Of a DNA stretch of 64,000 bases, positions 1 through 7,841 are shown piece by piece. A model generated the notes under the pieces. The model saw nothing but the letters and a program-made list of their open reading frames with translations, made no database searches and was not told the origin of the DNA. Both the position numbers and the translations under genes were made by a program. Numbering within the stretch: position 1 is the first letter of the stretch; every line of letters starts with the position of its first letter. Origin of the DNA: Actinomycetota bacterium (GTDB lineage Bacteria; Actinomycetota; Coriobacteriia; Anaerosomatales; Anaerosomataceae); the NCBI GenBank assembly GCA_009773565.1, contig WSXY01000006.1, positions 38,728 to 102,727 on the forward strand. The letters are read 5' to 3'.

Positions 1-1568
1 TGATTCGGGAGCCCCTGACCGTCCTATGCCTCGAAGACATGCCGGCAGACGCTGAGCTGATCCGCGAGCATCTCGCCGATGAGGAGTTCGACCTCACGAT
101 GGACGTCGCCGCGGACCGGGCGCAGTTCGTGCAACTCCTCGATTGCGGAGCGTACGGCGTCATCCTCGCCGACTACACGCTTCCGGACTTCGATGCTCCG
201 GCCGCTCTGGAGCTGGCGAAGGCGCGTTGCCCTGACACGCCGTTCATCTGCGTGTCGGGAACAATCGGCGAAGACCGCGCGGTAGAGCTGCTCAAGCTCG
301 GCGCGACAGACTACGTCCTAAAAGATCGTATGGGCAGGCTCGCTTTCGCGATTCGTCGTGCGCTCGACTCGGCCAGGCGACAGAGAGAGCGCCGCGCGAG
401 CGACGATCTCAATCGGCTCCTGGTGGAGAACATGGCTGACGTCCTGTGGGTGATGGACGCGGCATCGCGCAGGTTCACCTACGTCAGCCCGTCGGTGGAG
501 CGACTCCGGGGCTTCTCGGCCGAGGAGGTCATGGCGGAACCCGTCGAGGCGACCATGCGACCTGAGGTGGCACGCGAGGTGATTGGTACGTTGCCCGCTC
601 GCATCGAGTCGTTCGTGTCCGGAGACCCCGGCGTGGTTTCACGGGTTGACGAGATCGAGCAGATACACAAGGACGGCTCGGTCCTGCAGACTGAAGTCGC
701 AACGACGCTCCGGCTCAACGATCACGGTGGAGTCGATATCATCGGCGTCACACGGGATATCAGCAAGCGAAAGCGGGTCGAGGGCGAACTCGCCGACTAC
801 CGCGCGCACCTCGAAGAACTGGTGGAGGAGCGCACGGAGCGGCTGCGGCAGGCCAACCTCGCACTTGAGGAGGCCGACCACGCGAAGAGTGCATTCCTCG
901 CGCAGATGAGCCACGAACTGCGGACACCGCTCAACTCGGTCATCGGGTTCTCAGACATCCTGCTGACTGGAATGGCCGGGGAACTCAACGACGAGCAGTC
1001 GAAGCAGATCGGGATGATCAACCAATCGGGAAAGCACCTGCTGGCCCTCATCAACGACATCCTGGACCTGTCCAAGGTGGAGGCGGGCAGTGTCGTCGTG
1101 GTGCCCGAGCCGGTCGACGTATCTGCGCTCGTGGAGGACGTGGTAGCGAGCTTCTCCGTCCAGGCGAAAGAACGCGGGCTTGCGCTCGTCAAGGAGCTCC
1201 CCCCGACTCAGGTGACGCTCACCACCGATGAGCGGCTGGTCAGGCAGATACTCCTGAACCTGCTGAGCAATGCGGTCAAGTTCACCGAGAGCGGCTCTAT
1301 CACAGTGGCGGTTTCCACCCGTGAGCACTCGCTAGACCTGGCCGTGCGCGATACGGGGACGGGTATCGCCGCCGAGCATCTGTCGCAGGTATTCGATGAG
1401 TTCTGGCAGATTCCCGATGCCGTGAAGACCAACCGGACAGGCACGGGCCTGGGGTTGACTATCTCAGCGCACCTGGCTGCGCTCCTGGGCGGCAGCCTGA
1501 CGGTCGAGAGCACATTCGGTGAGGGTTCGACGTTCACGCTCACGCTACCGAAGGCGACTTCTGACTGA
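1..1568 (+). CDS. Receiver-PAS-histidine kinase (5' end at window edge)
   Basis: Cytoplasmic sensor kinase with an N-terminal response-regulator receiver domain. The first internal ATG is at 39, but the frame is open upstream and reads REPLTVLCLED, a typical receiver beta-1 strand with its acidic residue. The bases tg at 1-2 could be the end of an ATG, GTG or TTG start straddling the window edge. Numbering from the ATG at 39: receiver about 1-110 (phospho-acceptor Asp45 in LADYTLPD, Lys95), PAS about 125-245, coiled coil about 245-285, HisKA with His292 in SHELRTPLNS, then HATPase with N box LLNLLSNAVKF, G1 DTGTGI and G2 GTGLGL. No membrane segment is seen, so the input is probably phosphotransfer or a soluble ligand. 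The kinase core closely resembles that of the convergent kinase at 1808-4147. The ligand is unknown. Confidence 0.9.
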   Translation, partial: IREPLTVLCLEDMPADAELIREHLADEEFDLTMDVAADRAQFVQLLDCGAYGVILADYTLPDFDAPAALELAKARCPDTPFICVSGTIGEDRAVELLKLGATDYVLKDRMGRLAFAIRRALDSARRQRERRASDDLNRLLVENMADVLWVMDAASRRFTYVSPSVERLRGFSAEEVMAEPVEATMRPEVAREVIGTLPARIESFVSGDPGVVSRVDEIEQIHKDGSVLQTEVATTLRLNDHGGVDIIGVTRDISKRKRVEGELADYRAHLEELVEERTERLRQANLALEEADHAKSAFLAQMSHELRTPLNSVIGFSDILLTGMAGELNDEQSKQIGMINQSGKHLLALINDILDLSKVEAGSVVVVPEPVDVSALVEDVVASFSVQAKERGLALVKELPPTQVTLTTDERLVRQILLNLLSNAVKFTESGSITVAVSTREHSLDLAVRDTGTGIAAEHLSQVFDEFWQIPDAVKTNRTGTGLGLTISAHLAALLGGSLTVESTFGEGSTFTLTLPKATSD

Positions 1569-1608
1569 CGACCGGGCACCGCAGACCCACGGCCACCCGT
1601 CACAAACG

Positions 1609-1635
1609 CAGAGGCCAGAAGCGAAACCGCCTCTG
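1609..1635. terminator. Hairpin between kinase and tRNA-Ala
   Basis: A 7-bp inverted repeat (cagaggc at 1609-1615, gcctctg at 1629-1635) with a 13-nt loop. On the minus strand it lies just past the tRNA-Ala CCA end and is followed by a short T-containing stretch (cgtttgtg). It could terminate the tRNA transcript, the kinase transcript, or both. Confidence 0.45.
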
Positions 1636-1651
1636 ACCTCGTGTGTTGCTA

Positions 1652-1727
1652 TGGTGGAGACGAAGGGGCTCGAACCCTCGACCTCAGGCTTGCAAAGCCC
1701 GCGCTCTCCCAGCTGAGCTACGTCCCC
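1652..1727 (-). tRNA. tRNA-Ala (UGC), CCA encoded
   Basis: Cloverleaf read on the minus strand: 7-bp acceptor stem GGGGACG/CGTCTCC containing the G3-U70 wobble that identifies alanine tRNAs, D stem GCTC/GAGC, anticodon loop TTTGCAA with anticodon TGC, T loop TTCGAGC, discriminator A, and an encoded CCA at 1654-1652. A TATACT hexamer (top strand 1738-1743) lies about 11 bp upstream and is a plausible -10 box. Confidence 0.97.
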
Positions 1728-1807
1728 GCGACGCAAGAGTATAGCACCGTCGGACCCTTGCGCGTCATTTTCCTTCAAGCGAGAGCAACACCACCGGCGG
1801 CCGCGGA

Positions 1808-4147
1808 CTACGCCTTCGGAATCACCAGTGTGAATGTGGAGCCTTCGCCACTCTTGCTGAGCACCGTCAGCGTGCCACCCAGGAGCATCGCAAGACTGGC
1901 GGAAACCGCCAATCCCAGTCCCGTCCCGTCGGGCCTGTGGTCATGCACGCGCACCTGCGTGAACGCGTCGAAGATCCGCTTCTGGTCGTCGAGGGCGATT
2001 CCCGGGCCTGTATCAGCGACCGCGATCTCGATATTTCCATCGCGCTCCGCAACACCCACATGCACTGATCCGCGCTCGGTGAACTTGATCGCGTTGCTCA
2101 GCAGATTGAGCAGGATCTGCCGGACCATTCGTGCGTCGGAAACGATCCCGAGCGGGTGATCCGCTCCGGTGGCCACGAGGTCAAGCGCGCCGGCATCGGC
2201 CTGCGGGCGCACCGTTTCAAGCACCTCAAGCACCTCGGCTGCCAGGTCAAACCGGCCCATTTCCACATCCATACGACCGGCCTCGACCTTTGAGAGGTCG
2301 AGCACGTCATTGATAAGCAGCAGAAGGTGCTTGCCGGAACTGTTGATCATCTCCATCTGCCGCTGCTGCTCTTCGTTCAACTCGCCGGCGAGGCCATTGC
2401 GCATGATATCCGAGAAGCCGATGACCGAGTTGAGCGGCGTCCTGAGCTCATGACTCATGCTTGCGAGGAAGTCACTCTTCGCGTCATCAGAACGCGCAAG
2501 CTCGGTGTTCAGCCGCTCAAGCTCTCGTGCGGATTCCGCGGCCTCTTCGTAAAGCGTCTGCATCTCCTCGTTCGAGCACTCCAACTCTTCATTGGTGGCA
2601 GCAAGCTCTTCATTGACGGCGGCGAGCTCCTCGTTTGAGGCCATAAGCTCTTCGTTCACCGCGGCAATCTCCTCGTTCACCTCTTGTAGTTGCGCGGTGC
2701 GCTCGGCCACGAGAAGCTCGAGGTGCTCGCGATGCGCCTCCAGCTCGATTTCTGTGGCTCGTCGCTCGGTGATGTCGTTAGCCATAGCGAGGAAGACCTT
2801 GGCCCCGGCGCGCTCGGTAAGCTGCAGGTGAACCACGACGGGGTACTCGGTACCATCCTTGCGACGGTGGATCGTCTCGAAGATAATGACTCGCCGCTGA
2901 CCGCTTTCGAGCGGCACGAGCATCGCCCGGAACAGTCCTTCCGAGAACTCCGGCTCGATATCCAGCGGCGTCATGCCGCTGATCTCGGCCATCGAGAAAC
3001 CGATGTTTGTGAGCGCTCCATAGTTGAGGTACTGGAGCCCCAGCGTATCCGCCTCAAACACGTACACCTCGTTGAGGCTGTCATCGATGGCGGCGGCAAG
3101 CCAGGAGCGTTCGGCCTCCGCTTCCCACTGCTCCCGATACAGACGCGAGGCCTGCATCCTCAGTACGAGAAGAAGACAGAGGAGCCCCAGGAGAAGGGCG
3201 CCGACTACCAGGCTGATAGTGGTGACCACGCGAGATCGAAGCGGCGCGTAGACCTCGGAGGCATCGACTCGAGCAACAACCGCCCATGGCGAACCGGCGA
3301 TGAGCTTGGTCGCCGCGACGACCGGCGCCCCTCGATAGTCGACCCCGTCCACGATTCCCTCGTACCCGAGCGCTGCTCGCACTGCCGGAACCCGAGTCTG
3401 TGTAAGAGGGATGCGCAGGTTCAATGCCGCATCCTTCTGATACTTCAGATCATTCAAATAGAGGCAGTTGTTGCCATCCCGCTCGACAAGCAGCGTCTCT
3501 GCCGTCTTCTCGTCTCCAGGCCACTGCTGGATGTAGGGATACAGGAAGATGCTCGGGTCGGTCTTGAGCGCGACCACCGCAATCGGGCGCCCAGTGCCAT
3601 CGGCACCCAGAATCGGCGTCACTACCGAGAGGTGAACCGTGCCCGCGGATGCGGCATCCCGGTGAAAATCGGCGATTGCGACCTTACCTGTGCGCATCGC
3701 CGTAACCGCTTCGGCACTGAGGGCCGCGTCTACGATAGGCGAAGCCTTTGGCGACGAAAGAACTCGCGTGCCAGAAGCGTCGATGAGCGACACCTGCGCA
3801 TAGCCGTTCGAAGTTCGGATTCTACCAAACCAAGCTTCAAGCGCTGCGCGCGCGCCCATCTGATCTGGCCCGTTGACCGCGCGCTCCACAAGTGTCGCAA
3901 ACCCCGGAGAGCTCCGAAGCATCTCGCCATCACCTATGCGCTCCGAACGCCACGAGGAGATGTCGGTAGCCTTTAGGTTCGCAATTGATTTCAGCTGCCC
4001 GGCGACGCCGGCCCGCAATGAAGTGTCGTAGTTCGCAAAGGATAAGTAACCGCCAACAACAAAGGCGACCGAAAGGGCGGCATACAGCCAGAGAAGCAAC
4101 CGGCGCGTACGTCTAACCTCGTCGTGCCCTAGCACCGGCTCATTCAC
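1808..4147 (-). CDS. Membrane sensor histidine kinase, Cache-PAS-HisKA-HATPase
   Basis: The start is placed at GTG 4147 (779 aa). The frame stays open to 4444, but those extra 99 residues are Cys/Arg/His-rich and look non-coding. An N-terminal TM helix (LLLWLYAALSVAFVVGGYL) precedes an extracytoplasmic region of about 280 residues resembling a dCache ligand domain. A second TM follows (ISLVVGALLLGLLCLLLVL), then a PAS domain (FEADTLGLQYLNYGAL). Next comes a striking coiled coil of repeated NEEL units (AAVNEELAATNEEL). HisKA carries the phospho-accepting His566 (SHELRTPLNS). HATPase has N box LLNLLSNAIKF, G1 ADTGPGI and G2 GTGLGL. It is convergent with the first kinase and paralogous to it. 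No response regulator is adjacent. The ligand is unknown. Confidence 0.88.
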   Translation of the reverse strand: MNEPVLGHDEVRRTRRLLLWLYAALSVAFVVGGYLSFANYDTSLRAGVAGQLKSIANLKATDISSWRSERIGDGEMLRSSPGFATLVERAVNGPDQMGARAALEAWFGRIRTSNGYAQVSLIDASGTRVLSSPKASPIVDAALSAEAVTAMRTGKVAIADFHRDAASAGTVHLSVVTPILGADGTGRPIAVVALKTDPSIFLYPYIQQWPGDEKTAETLLVERDGNNCLYLNDLKYQKDAALNLRIPLTQTRVPAVRAALGYEGIVDGVDYRGAPVVAATKLIAGSPWAVVARVDASEVYAPLRSRVVTTISLVVGALLLGLLCLLLVLRMQASRLYREQWEAEAERSWLAAAIDDSLNEVYVFEADTLGLQYLNYGALTNIGFSMAEISGMTPLDIEPEFSEGLFRAMLVPLESGQRRVIIFETIHRRKDGTEYPVVVHLQLTERAGAKVFLAMANDITERRATEIELEAHREHLELLVAERTAQLQEVNEEIAAVNEELMASNEELAAVNEELAATNEELECSNEEMQTLYEEAAESARELERLNTELARSDDAKSDFLASMSHELRTPLNSVIGFSDIMRNGLAGELNEEQQRQMEMINSSGKHLLLLINDVLDLSKVEAGRMDVEMGRFDLAAEVLEVLETVRPQADAGALDLVATGADHPLGIVSDARMVRQILLNLLSNAIKFTERGSVHVGVAERDGNIEIAVADTGPGIALDDQKRIFDAFTQVRVHDHRPDGTGLGLAVSASLAMLLGGTLTVLSKSGEGSTFTLVIPKA

Positions 4148-4459
4148 CCCTATGTTATGTGGTCGACACAAGCATATTCCCCGAACAGATTGCGCGCCAC
4201 CACGCGCGAAGAGCACACATGAGTGTTTATCGGCATTTATCGAACTGGAAACGAACACGCAATGTACGGCCCCTAGGCTGAAACACGAGAGGACTCGCCC
4301 GCCGTTTCCCGGCGACGCTCCCGTCCGCACAACCGGCAGACAATGGCGTCTGCCGAACCGGCACAGGTCTTTTAGACACCGGTTCGGCGACGAGCGATCA
4401 GCGATCTGCGGTGGCCCCCTCTGGACAGTGAGGTTGTCGGACAACAGGAGGTGTGACTC
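4148..4459. other. Intergenic region between kinase and amt, with long inverted repeat
   Basis: About 310 bp upstream of both divergent genes. The clearest structure is a perfect 10-bp inverted repeat, gccgaaccgg at 4352-4361 and ccggttcggc at 4379-4388, with a smaller nested hairpin gtct-ttt-agac at 4367-4377 in its loop. There is no T-tract, so it is not a standard terminator. It lies about 70 bp before the amt start and could be an operator or a 5'-UTR structure controlling the ammonium operon. No confident promoter could be assigned. Confidence 0.5.
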
Positions 4460-6079
4460 ATGAAGTCACGCAAGAAGGCGGTCTGCAAGACGCTCACATG
4501 GCGAGATATCGCACTACGCGCGGGAGTACGGACGCTCATCCTGACGGTGCTCGCGGTCGTTCTCATGACCGGCATCGCGTACGCGGCGGGTGACCCCACC
4601 GGCGCCGCCACAGGTGGAATCGGCGACGTGACGGCCGCCACCGCAGGCGCACCGACGCTCGCCGAGGTGGCGGGCGACCTCGGGCACCTCGAGATCGCGA
4701 CGAACATCTTCTTCGTGATCATCGGTATGGCGCTCATCTTCTTCATGCAGGCGGGCTTCATGCTCGTTGAGACCGGCTTCTGCCGCGGTAAGAACGCCGC
4801 GCACGTCGCAATGACGAACTTCGTCATCTTCGCGATCGGCGCACTTGCCTACTGGGCAGTCGGTTTCGCGCTACAGTTCGGCTCGTTCGGGCCGATCGGG
4901 CTTCTCGGCGGCGCGCAGGGTGTTCTCGACGGGGATGCGTTCAAGATCTTTGGGCAGGCCGTCGCAGGTACCAAGGGCTTCTTCCTTGGCTCACTTGGTG
5001 ATGGAACGCTCGATGTTGGCGCCTTCGCGTTCTTCTTGTTCCAGATGGTGTTCATGGACACCGCCGCCACGATCGTCACTGGCGGCATGGCCGAGCGCTG
5101 GAAGTTCTCGGCATTCGTTCCCTTCGGCGTGTATATGGCCGTGTTCACCTACCCGCTCTACGGCATGTGGATCTGGGGCGGCGGCTGGCTTGCGCAGCTC
5201 GGCGTCAACTACGGCCTGGGACACGGTGCGGTCGACTTCGCCGGGTCAAGTGTTGTGCACGCAGTCGGTGGCTTCTCCGCACTCGCAGGAGCACTCGTCA
5301 TCGGGCCGAGGATCGGCAAGTTCAAGGCCGACGGTACCCCCGTGGCCATCCCCGGTCATCACATCCCGATGGCCATCCTCGGCACGATCATCCTCGTGTT
5401 TGGCTGGATGGGCTTCAACGGCATGAGCACGCTGTCTGCCGGTGACCTCCGCTTCCCGATCATCATCGCCAACACCATGCTCGCTGGCGCGGCTGGTTGC
5501 CTCGCGGCGATGTTCCTGGTGTGGAAGCTCTGGGGCCATCCCGACCCCTCGATGACCGCAAACGGTATGCTCGCCGGTCTCGTTGCGATCACCGCTCCGT
5601 GCGCGTTCGTCACCCCGTGGGCGGCGATCCTCATCGGCCTCATCGCCGGACTGCTCGTTGTCGGCTCGGTCATCTTCTGGGAGCGCAAGATGAAGATTGA
5701 CGACCCGGTCGGTGCGGTCTCGGTCCATGGCATCAACGGTATCTGGGGCATGCTCGCCCTCGGCCTCTTCGCCGACGGCACCTACGGAGCCGGCTGGAAC
5801 CTGGTAGACGGTGGCGTGACCGGTCTGTTCTACGGTGACGCCGGTCAGTTTGCAGCGCAGCTCATCGCAAGCGTCGTCGTTGCAGCGTGGGCGTTCGGCA
5901 CCATGTACGTGTTCTTCAAGATCCAGTCCAAGACGACGGGCCTCCGCTCGAGCGAAGCTGACGAGATCGCCGGCCTTGACGCGACCGAGATGGGTGTCCT
6001 CGCCTATCCCGACTTCGCGGGAAGTGGCGCACTCAGCACCGGTTCGTACACCGAGGCACCTGTTGGGAGTGAGGCATAG
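4460..6079 (+). CDS. amt: Ammonium transporter Amt
   Basis: Ammonium/ammonia channel of the Amt/MEP/Rh family, 539 aa, somewhat longer than E. coli AmtB because of an N-terminal extension. A hydrophobic leader (about 25-45, ending AYAAG) looks cleavable and precedes the 11-TM core. Visible family residues include the core Asp and pore His of VDFAGSSVVHAVGG and the second pore His of SVHGINGIWGM, the twin-histidine pair. The C-terminal cytoplasmic tail (KIQSKTTGLRSSEADE) is the usual regulatory tail contacted by PII. AGGAGG at 4446-4451 is a strong RBS for ATG 4460. The stop abuts the ATG of the PII gene, so the two are co-translated. Confidence 0.97.
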   Translation: MKSRKKAVCKTLTWRDIALRAGVRTLILTVLAVVLMTGIAYAAGDPTGAATGGIGDVTAATAGAPTLAEVAGDLGHLEIATNIFFVIIGMALIFFMQAGFMLVETGFCRGKNAAHVAMTNFVIFAIGALAYWAVGFALQFGSFGPIGLLGGAQGVLDGDAFKIFGQAVAGTKGFFLGSLGDGTLDVGAFAFFLFQMVFMDTAATIVTGGMAERWKFSAFVPFGVYMAVFTYPLYGMWIWGGGWLAQLGVNYGLGHGAVDFAGSSVVHAVGGFSALAGALVIGPRIGKFKADGTPVAIPGHHIPMAILGTIILVFGWMGFNGMSTLSAGDLRFPIIIANTMLAGAAGCLAAMFLVWKLWGHPDPSMTANGMLAGLVAITAPCAFVTPWAAILIGLIAGLLVVGSVIFWERKMKIDDPVGAVSVHGINGIWGMLALGLFADGTYGAGWNLVDGGVTGLFYGDAGQFAAQLIASVVVAAWAFGTMYVFFKIQSKTTGLRSSEADEIAGLDATEMGVLAYPDFAGSGALSTGSYTEAPVGSEA

Positions 6080-6418
6080 ATGAAGAAGATAGAGTCGATT
6101 GTCCGCCCCGAGAAGCTCGAAGCGGTCAAGGAGGCGCTCGTTGGCCTCGGACACGCTGGCCTGACAGTCACCGAGGTCAAGGGTCACGGAATCCAGAAGG
6201 GCATCACCCAGCAGTGGCGCGGTCAGGAGTACTCGATCGACTTGCTGCCCAAGGTCATGATCATGGCCGTCGTGAACGACCATGAGGTCTCCGATGTCAT
6301 CGCCGCAGTGAGCGATGCTGCCAGGACCGGCATGATCGGTGACGGCAAGATCTTCGTAAGCAGCGTGGAAGATATTGTGCGGATTCGTACCGGCGAGAGT
6401 GGAACCGAGGCGATCTAG
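6080..6418 (+). CDS. glnK: Nitrogen regulatory protein P-II (GlnK type)
   Basis: PII signal-transduction protein, 112 aa, the family's exact usual length. It senses ATP/ADP and 2-oxoglutarate and, when next to amt, typically plugs the Amt pore when nitrogen is plentiful. The T-loop carries Tyr51 (RGQEYSIDLLPK), the site of uridylylation or adenylylation in many bacteria. The B-loop region TGMIGDGKIFV and C-terminal VRIRTGE are conserved. ATG 6080 immediately follows the amt stop, with a GGAGTGAGG RBS inside the end of amt. Called GlnK rather than GlnB because of amt linkage. Confidence 0.95.
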   Translation: MKKIESIVRPEKLEAVKEALVGLGHAGLTVTEVKGHGIQKGITQQWRGQEYSIDLLPKVMIMAVVNDHEVSDVIAAVSDAARTGMIGDGKIFVSSVEDIVRIRTGESGTEAI

Positions 6419-6466
6419 CCTCACCCCCGCGGTACTGTCGGTCCTCCCCCCGGGTCCGCGACACAA

Positions 6467-6495
6467 GAAGGCGGGTGCTCATCGCACCCGCCTTC
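6467..6495 (+). terminator. Terminator after amt-glnK
   Basis: A 12-bp perfect stem, gaaggcgggtgc (6467-6478) paired with gcacccgccttc (6484-6495) around a 5-nt loop, about 50 bp after the glnK stop. The trailing T-run is weak, as is common in high-GC genomes. Confidence 0.75.
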
Positions 6496-6889
6496 GTCGC
6501 GTATCGTAGCCGGAACGGCCTTCGCACCGCCTGAGTCGCCCCTCCAAAGGGCTATCCTGAGGAGATTTCGGCCAAGTGAGTGGTCCCTCTCGGCCTCACC
6601 CTCGTATAGGCAGAGGCTTATGCCCGATCTTCCGCAAACCGTGCCCCTTAGTGCTGATTCTCAACTCACACTACGATGCGTCGCCTTCCGGCGACCTACA
6701 CGAAACACGAGCAGAATTCATGCAACAACTGCGGAAACCTTCATCTACCGTTCCGGCCAAAACGTGGAAGTCACACTCAACCGCCGAGATAGACTCACCT
6801 CCGTCAAATCTCCCGTGACTCGTGGGCCCGTGCAAGGGCCCTCATTGGTGTTGTACCCCTTCGCAGAAATCCAAACACCGGGAAACGCA
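6496..6889. other. Gene-poor spacer, no recognised gene
   Basis: About 390 bp between the amt-glnK terminator and the terminator of the selenoprotein gene. Short frames exist on both strands but none shows a recognisable protein or a good RBS. Two small hairpins are visible: gtcgcc-ttcc-ggcgac near 6678-6695 and gggccc at 6824-6829 with gggccc at 6836-6841. Base composition is less GC-rich than neighbouring genes. It could be a decayed insertion or an unrecognised structured RNA; it does not match riboswitch, tmRNA or RNase P RNA cores that I know. Confidence 0.4.
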
Positions 6890-6920
6890 AACGCTGGTTG
6901 AGCGGTACTCAACCAGCGTT
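6890..6920 (-). terminator. Terminator of the rhodanese-thioredoxin gene
   Basis: Perfect 13-bp stem (aacgctggttgag at 6890-6902, ctcaaccagcgtt at 6908-6920) with a 5-nt loop, 27 bp beyond the stop at 6948 of the minus-strand gene. Its intact spacing supports one transcription unit running through the in-frame TGA. Confidence 0.75.
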
Positions 6921-6947
6921 CGGCGGGTGCCTTCCGGTGATACTCGG

Positions 6948-7682
6948 CTACTTGAGCTTGTCGAGCGCCTTTGTGAGCTGCGCCTCGGTGACCTCGCCAA
7001 CGATCTGATCGCTCGTGCTGCCGTCGGTATTCACAAACACGAACGTCGGCACGAACTGCGCACCGAACTGCTGCGCAAGCTGAGCGCCTTCCTTGCTCTT
7101 CTCGACGTCATAGAGCAGGAATGCGACTTTGCCCTCGTACTGCTTCTTCAGCCCGTCGACCACGGGCTTCATCGTTTTGCACGATGGTCACCAATCGGTG
7201 TAGAACTCGTACATGATCGGCAGACCGCCAGCCGCAGCGTTGATTCCTCCGCCTGCAGCAACCGCACCCCCCGGAGCAGTGGTGACCTCGCCGTCCCAGG
7301 CCACGATGCCCTGCGTCAGGTTGTAAACCGTCTTGAAACCGGCGCCCGTGAGAATCGTCATCGCCTCGGCCGAGCGCGCCCCCGTTGCGCAGTACACGAG
7401 CACGGGCTTCGCGGGATCCCACGCGGTGAGCGCAGTCGGGAGCTGGTCCAGTGGGACGTTTTCGGCTCCGCGCACGTGGCCCGCATCAAACTCCGAGGGA
7501 GTTCGCACATCGACGAAACGCACGCCCTTGTCGGCGAGCGCCTTGGCGGTCTTGTTATCAACGTTGCCTGCGGTCGGCATGGCGCTGTTGCAGCCAGTCA
7601 TCGTAAGCACTCCGACAACTGCGACAGCAGCTAGAACAAATGTTAGCCAGCGGCTCACTGATACTGCGGTGCGTCGGTCCAT
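6948..7682 (-). CDS. Predicted selenoprotein: lipoprotein rhodanese-thioredoxin fusion (in-frame TGA = Sec165)
   Basis: One 244-residue frame interrupted only by TGA at 7190-7188. Starts ATG 7682 after a GGGAGGA RBS. Residues 1-31 are a lipoprotein signal with lipobox LTMTGC (Cys31). Residues about 42-140 are a rhodanese domain with active-site Cys98 in YCATGARS. A Gly/Ala-rich linker follows, then a thioredoxin domain from about 158. The thioredoxin active site reads YEFYTDW-TGA-PSCKTMKP: the TGA sits exactly where the first, nucleophilic Cys of WCxxC belongs, the second Cys is intact, and the downstream fold (YDVEKSKEGAQLAQQFG, VPTFVFVN) is fully conserved. A hairpin meeting bacterial SECIS spacing follows the TGA. 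Predicted role: extracytoplasmic thiol or sulfane-sulfur redox chemistry. The alternative, two broken genes from a nonsense mutation, is less likely. No selA/B/C/D genes are in the window. Confidence 0.85.
7151..7167 (-). promoter_or_regulatory. Candidate bacterial SECIS element
   Basis: In the mRNA, 20 nt after the UGA, a 6-bp perfect stem GCCCGU/ACGGGC closes a 5-nt apical loop GGUCG. Bacterial SECIS elements are stem-loops directly downstream of UGA with G among the first two loop bases; the E. coli fdhF loop also begins GGUC. Spacing from UGA to the loop is 26 nt, within the range used for bacterial SECIS searches. A second hairpin nearer the UGA (7186-7170, loop GCAAA) lacks the loop G pair and is too close. 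Confidence 0.7.
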
Positions 7683-7841
7683 CGTTCCTCCCTGGAGGTG
7701 ATGATATACCCTGGGTGGTATTCTACAGCAAGCCGCGTGCCGCGTCGGGGACCGTCACCCGGGGTCATTCCGTGGCACAATGGTGCGGGAATCCCCTGGT
7801 GGCTCTTGTCGACCGGGAGCCGACGGACTGAAAGCGTGAAG

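Noticed and set aside
1641..1730. Short ORFs reading GLEPSTSGLQS or similar across tRNA genes
   Set aside because: These are the familiar artefact of translating tRNA genes; the tRNA-Ala and tRNA-Ile structures explain them.
2690..3976. Plus-strand frame of 428 codons opposite the Cache kinase
   Set aside because: Antisense shadow; His/Arg-rich and without a domain.
5246..6466. Long minus-strand frame opposite amt-glnK (406 codons)
   Set aside because: It is a GC-rich shadow of two certain genes, Asp/Glu/Arg-rich, with no recognisable domain.
7175..7187. The first hairpin after the TGA (loop GCAAA) as the SECIS
   Set aside because: Its loop lies only 7 nt from the TGA and lacks the conserved G bases; the next hairpin fits better.
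7188..7682. A stand-alone rhodanese ending in YTDW plus a separate small thioredoxin-like gene at 6948-7172
   Set aside because: The two frames are the same frame, separated only by TGA and five sense codons, and together they restore a perfect thioredoxin fold. The selenocysteine reading explains both.
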